A stretch of DNA of 38,712 bases from CAZOEL01 sp964578835 (GTDB lineage: Bacteria > Desulfobacterota > Syntrophobacteria > Syntrophobacterales > Syntrophobacteraceae): assembly GCA_964578835.1 (NCBI GenBank), contig CAZOEL010000069.1, positions 1-38,712 of the forward strand, written 5' to 3'. Below are positions 7,366-15,628 of this stretch, piece by piece. How positions within the stretch are numbered: the stretch's first letter is position 1; each line of letters opens with the position of its first letter. A model generated the notes under the pieces. That model was not told where the DNA came from. It ran no database searches and saw only the letters and a program-made list of their open reading frames with translations. The position numbers and the translations under genes were made by a program.

Positions 7366-8343
7366 CTATTCATTTTGGGCCAACCACGCTGCTCCGATCA
7401 GGGCGGCATCGTCGCCGAGGTCGCTTCGCCGGATGATCATCCGGTCATGGGATAGCATGCTCGAATGCTCTGCGAGGCTCTTATGGAGTGAATCGATGAA
7501 AAGGTCCCACGCGGCGCTGACTCCTCCTCCGATTATGGCGCAGCGAATGCCGAGAACGGTGAAAAGGTTTGCTATGGCTACGCCAAGAGCCCATCCCATG
7601 CGATCGAAGAGCCCTTTGGCCGTTGCATCTCCCTTGCATGCGGCTCTGTATGCGTCTACCGGTTCCAGATTCCCGCCGCCATAGAGGTCCAATAGCGGGC
7701 CTTCGCTCAGTGCTCCCTCGGATATGGCTGCTCCGACGCCTGCAATCAGTGAAGACCCCGAGGCGTATGCTTCGAGACATCCTTTAAGGCCGCAAGCGCA
7801 TTTGAGCCCTCCAGGGCGTACGATCATGTGCCCAACTTCTCCTACAAATCCTAAATCGTCTCCGCTCCACAACTTTCCATCAAGAATCAAGCATCCCCCG
7901 ACGCCTGTCCCGAGCGTCACTCCGAGCCAGTTTCTGATTCCTCGGCCAGCTCCGAGCAAGTTTTCCCCAAGGCCGAACATGTTGGCGTCGTTTTCCATTA
8001 TCACAGGGACATCAAGCTCGTTTTGGAGCTCCCGGGCCAGAGGATAGTCAATCATGGAAGGCAGATTGGGAGAAAATATCACGCGCCCCATGCGTCGATC
8101 TATCTTTCCTGCGACTCCGATTCCTATTGCCTCTATTGCATAACCAAGCGCGCACGCTTCTTCCTTTAGAGCGCGGCATTCGGCGGCCAGTCGGCTGGAA
8201 GTATTCTTCGGCCCCAGGCATATATTCGTTGGCGACCTTCTCTGAAGCATGATCTTGCCGCGAGCGTCGACAAGAGCTGTCCTCATGTTGGTTCCGCCTA
8301 TGTCCGCGCCGATGAGAGCTTTCCCTTTCAGGGCCGGTGACAT
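7366..8343 (-). CDS. ROK-family sugar kinase (glucokinase-like)
   Basis: 325 residues, the usual size. The ATP-binding DIGGTNMR is at residues 14-21. Catalytic D119 lies in ENDAN, and the sugar-contacting E169 and H172 in GEVGH. The zinc site is CACGLKGC with C182, C184 and C189. These are the hallmarks of ROK kinases; the E-x-G-H form and the ENDAN motif favour glucose or a related hexose, giving hexose 6-phosphate in the cytoplasm. N-acetylmannosamine or fructose kinases cannot be excluded. AGGAGG lies six bases before the ATG. It ends seven bases from the convergent response regulator with no terminator visible in between. The only same-strand neighbour is an unrecognised gene 83 bases upstream. 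Confidence 0.9.
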   Translation of the reverse strand: MSPALKGKALIGADIGGTNMRTALVDARGKIMLQRRSPTNICLGPKNTSSRLAAECRALKEEACALGYAIEAIGIGVAGKIDRRMGRVIFSPNLPSMIDYPLARELQNELDVPVIMENDANMFGLGENLLGAGRGIRNWLGVTLGTGVGGCLILDGKLWSGDDLGFVGEVGHMIVRPGGLKCACGLKGCLEAYASGSSLIAGVGAAISEGALSEGPLLDLYGGGNLEPVDAYRAACKGDATAKGLFDRMGWALGVAIANLFTVLGIRCAIIGGGVSAAWDLFIDSLHKSLAEHSSMLSHDRMIIRRSDLGDDAALIGAAWLAQNE

Positions 8344-8426
8344 GATATCCTCCTAATATCGGCATGGCTCGATCGGACCGTAGTGTTTTCGATTGAAAGC
8401 GCGATGCTATGCTGAAGCCCGGAACC

Positions 8427-9065
8427 TCAAGTTAACAGGAAAGCAGAGCTCTCGGGCAAATAACATACATAGAGGCTGCTGAGGATATCGAATTGCTTGT
8501 CCGTCTCAGAGCGAATTGCTGCGTATAGCTCTTTGAGCGAATCGGCCTTGGCGATCTCATGGAAAAAGAGGTTGGGATTGCGATGATCTGGATGGAGAGG
8601 AAGCAGAAAATGACGAACGTGTCCTCGCCAGACGATCTGCAGCTTGTCGCGCTCCTCTAGAATGGATTTGTAAAAGTGCCTCAGAAGATCTGTTCTGAGG
8701 ATATGAGAGGAGGCATTGGTTACACATTCCATGAGACCGGCTAGATGATAGACTCTGCGCATGATTGACTCATCGCTTCGGTAACGGAAAAGGCCGCCGA
8801 TCGTATAATGGTATCCTCCATCCAGCGTGAAGTGACTTGGGACTGAGGCGATGTGCCGGTGACCATGCGATTTCAAAGCCTCAAGTCGATGAGCTTCGAA
8901 GCGAATCGATTCTCCCCTGGTGCATAACAGAGCGTAACCGCCTTGCCACTCGCCGCGGCGAAACTCCAGGGGCGAGGCTGTTACAAGATTGTCAGCAGTG
9001 CGAAGCTTTGTTGTCAAATCAATGATATCCGCCACTGTTTCTCCGTTCTTCCTGGTAGAGGCCAT
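8427..9065 (-). CDS. Hypothetical protein, possibly co-transcribed with the ROK kinase
   Basis: I do not recognise this 212-residue protein. It is soluble, with no signal peptide or membrane segment, and fairly rich in His and Arg (SHGHRHIASV at about 86-95; WRGHVRHFLLPLHPDHRNPN at about 145-164). The clustered His could bind a metal or form an active site, but no known motif is complete. It is likely real: it is the only long frame here, it sits between a divergent promoter region and the ROK gene on the same strand, and the 83-base gap allows co-transcription. The ATG at 9065 has no strong ribosome site. Divergent from nuoE. Confidence 0.7.
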   Translation of the reverse strand: MASTRKNGETVADIIDLTTKLRTADNLVTASPLEFRRGEWQGGYALLCTRGESIRFEAHRLEALKSHGHRHIASVPSHFTLDGGYHYTIGGLFRYRSDESIMRRVYHLAGLMECVTNASSHILRTDLLRHFYKSILEERDKLQIVWRGHVRHFLLPLHPDHRNPNLFFHEIAKADSLKELYAAIRSETDKQFDILSSLYVCYLPESSAFLLT

Positions 9066-9282
9066 GGAACAGATCGAGATCAGAATAGGAAAACATGGTG
9101 GAGAGTGTCAATGTGAAAGTACATCGAAGCCAATGGAATTACTTCACGATCAAGGGAATACTCACTTTTTCCCGACGCGTCCTTCATCTTTCGGTAATAA
9201 TATGTTAGTCTATTCATGGTTTTATCCATCAAGTCCATATTTACTTGATCTGGCGTTTGAGCAGCAGCAGGAGAAATTTTAG

Positions 9283-9819
9283 ATGAACGACCCGAAAGCG
9301 CTTTCCGAGGATGAGCTCATGGCTCGCGATATTGCTTCGATGCTTGCCTCGTTTGACGGTGATAGAAAAAATCTTATCCCTATTCTCCAGTCTATTCAAC
9401 AAAGATACGCATACCTGTCTCCGGAAGCCATGGATATGGTGGGGAGGCATCTCGGAATCTCAACAAGCGAGGTTTATGGCGTCGCGACTTTCTACAATCA
9501 ATTTCGCTTCCAGCCTCCCGGCAAACATCAAATCAAGGTGTGTCTCGGGACTGCTTGTCATGTGGTCGGAGGGGATATCGTCCTCGAGAATTTCGAGCGC
9601 AAGCTTGGGATAAAGGAAGGCGAGACCACCGAAGACAGGGAATTCAGCGTTGAGCGAGTTGCGTGTGTGGGATGCTGCGCCCTGGCGCCGGTGGCTGTTG
9701 TTGATGACGCCACTCATGGTCATATGGCCCCGAGCAAGGTTGAGGGGATTTTGCTGGGGTTTCGGATTGAAGAGGAAATGGAGCAGAGAGAAAGAGAGCG
9801 AAGTGAGTCAAATCAATGA
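9283..9819 (+). CDS. nuoE: NADH dehydrogenase subunit E-like [2Fe-2S] protein
   Basis: A 178-residue thioredoxin-fold ferredoxin. The four ligands are visible: C87 and C92 (CLGTAC) and C128 and C132 (CVGCC), the standard NuoE/HoxE/HndA spacing. YGVATFYNQF at 65-74 is the family signature. It passes electrons to or from the FMN subunit encoded next. AGGAG lies eight bases before the ATG. The stop overlaps the next coding region, which begins with GTG at 9803, so the two are translationally coupled. As no complex I membrane subunits are near, this is better seen as part of a soluble diaphorase or hydrogenase/formate-dehydrogenase module than of complex I. Confidence 0.93.
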   Translation: MNDPKALSEDELMARDIASMLASFDGDRKNLIPILQSIQQRYAYLSPEAMDMVGRHLGISTSEVYGVATFYNQFRFQPPGKHQIKVCLGTACHVVGGDIVLENFERKLGIKEGETTEDREFSVERVACVGCCALAPVAVVDDATHGHMAPSKVEGILLGFRIEEEMEQRERERSESNQ

Positions 9820-11728
9820 AAAAGCATTGGCGGAGCGTTTTGCCTTATTGGTCCGGGAGGCCGAGCGTCGCCTGGAGGAAAAACGGAGTGCAGGCATTCC
9901 TCGCATCTATATTGGAATGGCTACATGTGGACTTGCCGCCGGCGCTCTGGAGACTAAGGCTGCGTTCGAGGAGGCGCTCGCAGAGCGGAAGATCGAAGCG
10001 CGAATCTCATCCGTGGGCTGTCTCGGACATTGCTACGCTGAACCTCTTGTGATCATAGAAAATCCAGGTTTTCCAGCCATCTGCTACCATAACGTAACGC
10101 CCGGCAAGGCGCGGGCTTTGACCAGGGCATTCCTTGAAGACGGCGATCCTGTCTTCGAATATGTTCTAGGAGCGATGGAGGAGAATGATCTCATCCCCTC
10201 GGTTGCCGATTTTCCCAGGTTTAACATGGAAAAGCGCATGGTAATGGGGCAATGCGGCGTTCTGGACCCGGAAGACATCTATGAGTACATTGCGGAGGGC
10301 GGCTACTCCGGCCTTGTCCGGGCTCTGAGCATCGCTCCGGAGCAGGTCGTTAGAGAGGTGTTGGATTCGGGGCTCAGGGGGCGGGGCGGCGCCGGGTTTC
10401 CGACCGGTCTCAAGTGGCAATACGCCGGCGACGCGCGCGGCGATTCGAAGATTGTGATATGCAACGCGGATGAGGGAGACCCGGGCGCCTATATGGATCG
10501 TACGCTCCTTGAGAGCAACCCTCACCAAGTGCTTGAAGGAGTGGCTATATGCGCTCGCGCCATCGGAGCAAGGATGGCTTTTGTATATGTGAGAGCGGAA
10601 TATCCTCTTGCGGTGAAGATGATCTCGACAGCAATAAAGCAGTCCGAAGAGCTGGGACTCCTGGGCAAAGGAATCCTGGGCTCGGAGCTCGAGTTGGAAA
10701 TATCGCTGTTCCAGGGGTCGGGAGCCTTTGTTTGTGGTGAAGAGACTGCCCTGATCCAGTCCGTGGAAGGGCGGAGGGGAATGCCGGTATCTCGCCCTCC
10801 TTACCCCGTTCAGAGCGGTCTTTGGGGCGTGCCCACAGTGATCAATAATGTAAAGACGTTGGCGGCTATTCCCTCTATTCTCAGGTCGGGCGGAAAGCAA
10901 TACAGGCAAGTCGGAACTACGAAAAGTCCGGGTACGGCAATTTTCTCTGTTGTCGGAAAGGTCGTTCATCCGGGCTTGGTGGAAATCCCGATGGGGACGA
11001 GCCTCCGATCGCTTATCTTCGATATCTGCGGAGGCGTACCCGGACAAAAGAGATTCAAAGCCGTGCAAATTGGAGGTCCGTCCGGAGGATGTCTTCCTGA
11101 GAGCTTCTTGGACGCTCCCGTCGATTTCGACTCTCTGATAGAGGCCGGAGCAATGATGGGCTCGGGCGGCATGGTGGTTATGGATGAAGATAGCTGCATG
11201 GTGAATGTGGCAAGATACTTTTTGGATTTTACCCAGAAAGAATCGTGCGGGAAATGCGCCTTTTGCAGGATTGGAACCGTGCACCTGCTCAGAATACTCG
11301 ATCGCATCACGCGCGGGGAGGGCAGGGAAGAGGATCTTGTGATGCTCGAGACTTTGGGCGAGGACATAAAAGAGGGATCGCTTTGCGGGTTGGGCAAGAC
11401 TGCGGCCAATCCCGTATTGACATCGCTCAGGTATTTCAGAGAAGAATACGAGGCGCATATCCGCGAAAGGCGGTGCCCTGCCGGGATGTGCCGTACGCTG
11501 ACCGCCTTTTACATCGATCTCGACAAGTGCGCAAGAGGATGCGACGCTTGTGTCGGCAGTTGCCCTGTGGACGCCATTTTTACCACCAAAGGACGCAAGA
11601 AGGCTATCGATCAGAAAGTATGTGTTAAATGTGGGGAGTGTGTGTCGGCATGCCCTTCGGAATATGATGCGGTAAGGAAGATCTCCCCTCCTGAATTAGC
11701 CCCGGTAATCGAGCGTCCCGAGGAATAG
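9803..11728 (+). CDS. nuoF: NADH-binding subunit NuoF/HndC-type with C-terminal ferredoxin
   Basis: This subunit oxidises or reduces NAD(H) at FMN. Counting from GTG 9803 (641 residues): a thioredoxin-like N-terminal domain to about 115 with Cys in ATCGLAAGA and GCLGHC; the FMN/NADH domain with RGRGGAGFPTGLKW and CNADEGDPGAY; an SLBB segment; a [4Fe-4S] site ESCGKCAFCRIGT with its fourth ligand in LCGLGK; and a C-terminal two-cluster ferredoxin, CARGCDACVGSCP and CVKCGECVSACP. This layout matches HndC/HydB of bifurcating or NAD-linked hydrogenases rather than plain complex I NuoF. An in-frame ATG at 9650 would put 51 residues inside nuoE and is rejected; the GTG has GAGAG just upstream. Next gene after five bases. 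Confidence 0.94.
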   Translation: MSQINEKALAERFALLVREAERRLEEKRSAGIPRIYIGMATCGLAAGALETKAAFEEALAERKIEARISSVGCLGHCYAEPLVIIENPGFPAICYHNVTPGKARALTRAFLEDGDPVFEYVLGAMEENDLIPSVADFPRFNMEKRMVMGQCGVLDPEDIYEYIAEGGYSGLVRALSIAPEQVVREVLDSGLRGRGGAGFPTGLKWQYAGDARGDSKIVICNADEGDPGAYMDRTLLESNPHQVLEGVAICARAIGARMAFVYVRAEYPLAVKMISTAIKQSEELGLLGKGILGSELELEISLFQGSGAFVCGEETALIQSVEGRRGMPVSRPPYPVQSGLWGVPTVINNVKTLAAIPSILRSGGKQYRQVGTTKSPGTAIFSVVGKVVHPGLVEIPMGTSLRSLIFDICGGVPGQKRFKAVQIGGPSGGCLPESFLDAPVDFDSLIEAGAMMGSGGMVVMDEDSCMVNVARYFLDFTQKESCGKCAFCRIGTVHLLRILDRITRGEGREEDLVMLETLGEDIKEGSLCGLGKTAANPVLTSLRYFREEYEAHIRERRCPAGMCRTLTAFYIDLDKCARGCDACVGSCPVDAIFTTKGRKKAIDQKVCVKCGECVSACPSEYDAVRKISPPELAPVIERPEE

Positions 11729-11733
11729 AGACT

Positions 11734-12384
11734 ATGATCACTATTGTCGTAGATGGAAAAGAAATTAAGGTTCGGCAAGGAGAAAGCCTGCTTCACGCCT
11801 GCCTTGACAACGGGATATATATTCCAAATCTTTGCTCTATGAAGGGGATGAAGGATTTTCCGGCTTCATGCCGGTTATGTTTCGTTGAAATAGAGGGTAA
11901 AAAGAAGCCCGTCACCTCCTGCAACCAGCAAGTCAAAGAAGGCCTTGTGGTCAGGACCGATACGGAAGCTGTAAGAAGGTTGCAGAAATCTGCGCTCCGG
12001 TTGATTCTTTCGGCTCACAACGCCAACTGTTGCATCTGCCCTTCCAACAGGAATTGCGATCTTCAACGGATGGCGAGATTGCTTGGCGTCTTATTGAAGC
12101 CAAAAAACCTGGAGCATTTGGACCGCGGAGATTCCACCGAATTGAGTCATCCGCACTTGGACTATTTCCCTTCCAGATGCGTGCTTTGCGGAAAGTGCGT
12201 GTATGTATGCAGCGAAAGGAACGATCGGGTGCTCCTCACCTTCGCAAAAAGAGGATTCGACACTGTAATTGCGAGCTTTGGAGAAAATGATCCCGCCGGA
12301 CTCGATTGCGCCGGATGCATGGAGTGCGTGAACATATGCCCGGTTAGCGCTCTGCTGCCAAGAAGCGCGGAGGTGAAAGCATAA
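11734..12384 (+). CDS. NuoG/HoxU-like iron-sulfur subunit, short form
   Basis: 216 residues that are all electron-transfer domain. [2Fe-2S] ligands: C34, C46, C49, C63. His-Cys [4Fe-4S]: H95, C99, C102, C108. Two further [4Fe-4S] sets: C149/C152/C155/C159 and C192/C195/C198/C202. The protein stops where NuoG would continue into its molybdopterin-like domain and where [FeFe]-hydrogenases would carry the H-cluster; neither is present. It is therefore like HoxU: it collects electrons from NuoF and hands them to a separate catalytic enzyme, such as a formate dehydrogenase or hydrogenase encoded elsewhere (inference). It closes the three-gene operon; about 400 bases of non-coding DNA follow. Confidence 0.92.
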   Translation: MITIVVDGKEIKVRQGESLLHACLDNGIYIPNLCSMKGMKDFPASCRLCFVEIEGKKKPVTSCNQQVKEGLVVRTDTEAVRRLQKSALRLILSAHNANCCICPSNRNCDLQRMARLLGVLLKPKNLEHLDRGDSTELSHPHLDYFPSRCVLCGKCVYVCSERNDRVLLTFAKRGFDTVIASFGENDPAGLDCAGCMECVNICPVSALLPRSAEVKA

Positions 12385-12781
12385 GGGATAGGTGAAGAAA
12401 CGGCTTCAAACGTTATTTTCTCCGGTTGACGAATAGCTCTAAAGTGTGATTCGGCTTGTGCCGATATTACTCTTGAGAAGCTGACGATGTTTGGCCTTTG
12501 CTCGAAAATGGCAAGCTGTTCGAAAGGATAGGGCGCAAAACCACTGGCCTAAGTCTTTGATACTCATTGGGATATGGCGGCAGGGTTGCCGAGCGGATCA
12601 ACACAAAGAATAGAGCTGGCTTTCTTGTGAGCCCAAGTAAACATCCTCGATTGCTCCCTTTCTTTAGGTCGATATTCCGCACGGTTATAAAGGTTGGCTC
12701 TGCAGTCTGCAGATTGCCTCTTGCATTGGCCATCCGCATCTTCGGCACAGGAAGCTCGGAAGTCTCGACAGGGAGGAAAAG
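12385..12781. other. Intergenic region with a distant sigma-28-like promoter
   Basis: About 400 bases with no convincing gene on either strand. Near its left end lies a good FliA-type promoter (12440-12467). Small inverted repeats such as CGGCA-gggt-TGCCG near 12580-12600 are present, but I recognise no riboswitch. It could be a long leader of the HDOD gene or hold a small RNA. Confidence 0.45.
12440..12467 (+). promoter_or_regulatory. Sigma-28 (FliA) type promoter
   Basis: TAAAGTGT (12440-12447), a 12-base spacer, then GCCGATAT (12460-12467), which matches TAAAGTTT and GCCGATAA at 14 of 16 positions. The spacer is the same length as at the flgM promoter. It points at the HDOD gene, whose ATG is 314 bases further on. 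It may therefore give a long leader or a small RNA. Confidence 0.55.
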
Positions 12782-13669
12782 ATGGTTAGGCAGCTCAATT
12801 ATAACGAAATCCGGGCTCTCCATGATGAGCTCAAGCTAAAAGATATTCTGGCGACCGCCGATAAGCTGCCGCCGTTTCCGGATGTCGTCTGGAAAGTAAT
12901 GCTTTTGCTGAAAAAGATGGCGCCGGTGTCTGAAATTGAGTCTGTCATCAAGTACGACCAGTCCATCACCGCAAGAGTGCTCGCGCTGAGCCAGTCGGTC
13001 TATTACAGCCGCAGACAGAAGGTCAGCTCGCTCCATGACGCCATCCTGATTCTGGGGAGTCAGAAGCTGATTCAGGTGGTCATGGCAAGCTCGGTAATGC
13101 GATATTATTACTCTGATGCCGGCGGTTCCAACTCCTATGAGCGCGATTTGTGGCAACACTCCGTTTCCACGGCGATTATGGCGGAGATGCTTGGCAAGCA
13201 CCTCAAGCACAAGAAAGTACTCAGCGCCTATACTGCCGGCCTCCTTCATGACATTGGAAAAACGGTGCTCAATTCCTACGCCCGAATCTATCTTGGCGCT
13301 GCTCTCAACCAGATGCAGGAGCGTGGGTTGGAGCTCCTGGAGATCGAGCGCAAGGGTATGGGAATCGACCATCAGGAGTTGGGAGAATTGATCGCGCGTC
13401 GCTGGAAATTCCCTGAGGAGGTAGTGGCGGGGATCGGCTTCCATCACCTTCCGCATAAGGCTAAGAGTTACAAGGATATAGCTGCCATTGTGTATGCGGC
13501 GGATAAGATAGCCATGTCCATGGAGACCGCGGAAGAAGGTAAGAACATCGTCGAAACGGAAGAGGACCCCATCTTTAAGAGCCTTAGAATCGACGCAGCC
13601 GTGTGCTGGGAGCTGCAGTTGAAGTTGGCGACGGCTCTGGATGAAGTCAAGCAATTCCTGACGGGCTAA
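12782..13669 (+). CDS. HDOD-domain signalling protein
   Basis: 295 residues. The HDOD domain, a degenerate relative of HD phosphohydrolases used in bacterial signalling and motility control, spans about 25-230: KLPPFPDVVWKVM at 28-40, then IKYDQSITARVLALSQSVYY, DAILILGSQKLIQVV, and WQHSVSTAIMAEML. It keeps H126 and HDIGKTVL (H156, D157), so some HD metal ligands survive; whether it has enzyme activity cannot be told. The ribosome site GGGAGG lies about six bases before the ATG. It stands alone, with a FliA-type promoter about 315 bases upstream that would place it in the motility regulon (inference). It converges on the radical SAM gene. Confidence 0.88.
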   Translation: MVRQLNYNEIRALHDELKLKDILATADKLPPFPDVVWKVMLLLKKMAPVSEIESVIKYDQSITARVLALSQSVYYSRRQKVSSLHDAILILGSQKLIQVVMASSVMRYYYSDAGGSNSYERDLWQHSVSTAIMAEMLGKHLKHKKVLSAYTAGLLHDIGKTVLNSYARIYLGAALNQMQERGLELLEIERKGMGIDHQELGELIARRWKFPEEVVAGIGFHHLPHKAKSYKDIAAIVYAADKIAMSMETAEEGKNIVETEEDPIFKSLRIDAAVCWELQLKLATALDEVKQFLTG

Positions 13670-13708
13670 AGCCTGACAAGTCGAGCCGAGCAGCGTTTCT
13701 TCGCAGCG

Positions 13709-13725
13709 GGGCTTCTGCAAAGCCC
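13709..13725. terminator. Short stem-loop between convergent genes
   Basis: GGGCTT (13709-13714), CTGCA, AAGCCC (13720-13725), in the 99-base gap between the HDOD gene and the converging radical SAM gene. No T-tract follows, so it is only a candidate terminator. Confidence 0.35.
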
Positions 13726-13768
13726 GATCACGCGCGTCTGCAATGCTTTCCAGGTTCTGGGGATTACG

Positions 13769-15310
13769 TTACAAGATATCGGCTTTCAAGGGTTTTGCCG
13801 CAAAAAAAGGCGCATGGTTGGAAGTGAAAACAGGAGGCTCATTCCTCAAGATAGCGGCTACAGCGGGATGCCTCTTGAACTCCTTATCAAGAAACTGCCT
13901 TACTCTGCCTCTGTGCCATCCGAGAGGATGAGAAAAACCAACGTAAAGCGAGAGGTCTCCCTCGTAGATCATCTTTGTCTGGAGCTCTCGCGCTTCCGGA
14001 CCATAGAGGGGTAGATTGAATATGGCGAGATTCAGAAAATCGATATCCTCGGAGCGCCTTACCGTGAATTCGAGGGTTTTTCGCGCTTCTGCCAGCGTCT
14101 CTGATGGAGTCCCGAAGAGCAAATAAACATATGTGGCGATTCCAGCTCTTTTGATGTTTCTCAAAGCCTGAGAAGCGATTTCGATATCCGTCCCCTTCCT
14201 TTCTTTATCCAGTACTCCTTGATCTCCCGATTCCAGGCCGAGTTTGAGCATTGCGCATCCTGAGCGCTTCAACGCCATACAGAAATCAAGATCGGCGAAG
14301 TGACGAGTTATCCGCGCAAATCCATACCATGGAACGCCCGGGGGATGAGCGCATAGCGCATGCATGAGAGCCGGGCTTAAAGCATTGTCGAGAAAGTGTA
14401 TCAAGACAGGATTGACGCTTTGAGTAATGCGTTCTAGATCCTTTTGCACCTTTTCAGGAGGAATAGGGGCATAAGGGTTTCCTTCCGCCCTCTCTGGGCA
14501 GAAAGAGCATTTATTCCAATAGCATCCGGTTGATGCACTGTAAGGCAGTATGGCGCCGGGGGCTATGTAGTCATGGAGTGGAAGGGAGGAAAAATCCGGG
14601 GTATAAACTTCTTCCTCCTGATGATTGATGCCCATAAGGCTCAACAAAGCGCGCTCGCCAGGTCCACAAACCACGGAATCGGTCAATCCTTGAAAAGGAT
14701 TTCTCCAACCGGGCCTTCTTACCCATGATGTTATGAGCCCACCGCCAAGCGCCACTTTCAAGCCGGGATATTCTCGTTTTATGAAACCGATCATTGAGAA
14801 GGCGCACAAAGCCTGTGCTAGAAAGTTGATAGAAAACCCAATGATGGATGGCTGTTCTTCGTCTATGAGCTTCGGGAGCCTATTCCTGAAGTAGGCGAAA
14901 AAAGGATTCTCTTCCGGAGTCTCCGCAGTTCTGATGAGGTCTTCGCTTCTGATGGGCGAGAAACGTTCATCCTGGTAATTGGCCAGCGCCAGGTGAACCG
15001 GCATTGGAGCGGTCGATATTTCCAGGAGACGATTGAGATCGCTTACCGCGCGTTTATATCGGTCCAAATTGCGATAGGCATGATCGCTTCTTAGGGAAGT
15101 CAAATTTCTCTCAAGATTTCGATAGGCTCTGTTGGACCATTTGTCCTTTAATATCGGTGGATTTTCAAGCATGAAAAGCAGACCTTCAAGATTTGCATCG
15201 AGAATCGAGCACCTGATTCCATTACTTCTCAAAGCGCCGGCTAATCTAGAAAGACCCGCAGGCGGTTCGCATGGCCTGCTGACTGGTGGGTAAATCAGAA
15301 GTATGCTCAT
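13769..15310 (-). CDS. B12-binding-type radical SAM protein
   Basis: 513 residues. The N-terminal part (1-225) follows the B12-binding/radical SAM class: LLIYPPVSRPCEPPAGLSRL near the start, then SIIGFSINFLAQAL and LKVALGGGLITSW. The SAM-cluster motif is C263-YWNK-C268-SF-C271 (C-x4-C-x2-C), one residue longer in the first gap than the common C-x3-C-x2-C. MLKLGLESGDQGVLDKERKG at about 356-375 is the usual strand with GLES. The family includes methyltransferases and ring-forming enzymes; the substrate here is unknown. GAGAGG lies about seven bases before the ATG. It stands alone, converging on the HDOD gene, with no modified peptide or pathway gene nearby to name its substrate. Confidence 0.88.
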   Translation of the reverse strand: MSILLIYPPVSRPCEPPAGLSRLAGALRSNGIRCSILDANLEGLLFMLENPPILKDKWSNRAYRNLERNLTSLRSDHAYRNLDRYKRAVSDLNRLLEISTAPMPVHLALANYQDERFSPIRSEDLIRTAETPEENPFFAYFRNRLPKLIDEEQPSIIGFSINFLAQALCAFSMIGFIKREYPGLKVALGGGLITSWVRRPGWRNPFQGLTDSVVCGPGERALLSLMGINHQEEEVYTPDFSSLPLHDYIAPGAILPYSASTGCYWNKCSFCPERAEGNPYAPIPPEKVQKDLERITQSVNPVLIHFLDNALSPALMHALCAHPPGVPWYGFARITRHFADLDFCMALKRSGCAMLKLGLESGDQGVLDKERKGTDIEIASQALRNIKRAGIATYVYLLFGTPSETLAEARKTLEFTVRRSEDIDFLNLAIFNLPLYGPEARELQTKMIYEGDLSLYVGFSHPLGWHRGRVRQFLDKEFKRHPAVAAILRNEPPVFTSNHAPFFAAKPLKADIL

Positions 15311-15628
15311 GAGCTTCCTCTCATAATTTATAAAGCGCCAACAGTCGCTCTTTTATCATAGACGATCTTGATCGGGGAGTAGGGAGAGCATAAACCCGCC
15401 CAAGCGAGCGCGTTCTTTTTGATGGTTGCCCGATGTGAGCTGCCTCTACTGGATGGCTCAGGCGGCTGGAATGGCCCAAGTTGACAAAAAGAGATGTGCT
15501 ATTACTTTCTAAGTAGGTAGCTGGGATGAAAGGTTTATCTCGTTTCTGTCGGTACATTTCAAAACGATTGTTTCTTCAAAATAAAGGGCCTGTATCCAGG
15601 CCTCTTTGCTATAAACGGAGGTAAGAAG
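15311..15628. other. Divergent intergenic region with leader hairpin
   Basis: 318 bases between the divergent radical SAM and repeat-protein genes. A possible sigma-70 promoter is TTGACA (15481-15486), 16 bases, TACTTT (15503-15508); the -10 is poor. A hairpin at 15583-15607 sits in the leader of the repeat-protein gene. No gene is evident. Confidence 0.4.
15583..15607 (+). promoter_or_regulatory. Leader hairpin before the repeat-protein gene
   Basis: GGCCTG (15587-15592), TATC, CAGGCC (15597-15602), with AAAG and CTTT flanks that extend the pairing after a one-base bulge. It ends ten bases before the GGAGGT ribosome site. A CTTT tail makes it attenuator-like, or it may protect the mRNA 5' end. 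Confidence 0.4.

Noticed and set aside
9650..9802. N-terminal extension of NuoF from an ATG inside nuoE
   Set aside because: It overlaps the nuoE reading frame, its residues are Trp/Arg-rich junk, and GTG 9803 has a ribosome site next to the expected NuoF start.
10166..11458. 430-residue minus-strand ORF opposite nuoF
   Set aside because: Shadow of the codon bias of nuoF, which has all motifs intact.
12475..12781. Possible riboswitch in the long leader of the HDOD gene
   Set aside because: I compared it by eye with the c-di-GMP type and found no matching core; only small hairpins are present.
12467..12839. Opposed short ORFs before the HDOD gene
   Set aside because: They are mirror images of one another over non-coding DNA and run into the HDOD start; neither has a start signal.
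15321..15557. 78-residue minus-strand ORF between the radical SAM and repeat-protein genes
   Set aside because: No ribosome site, Arg/Ser-rich composition, and it covers the promoter region of the divergent gene.
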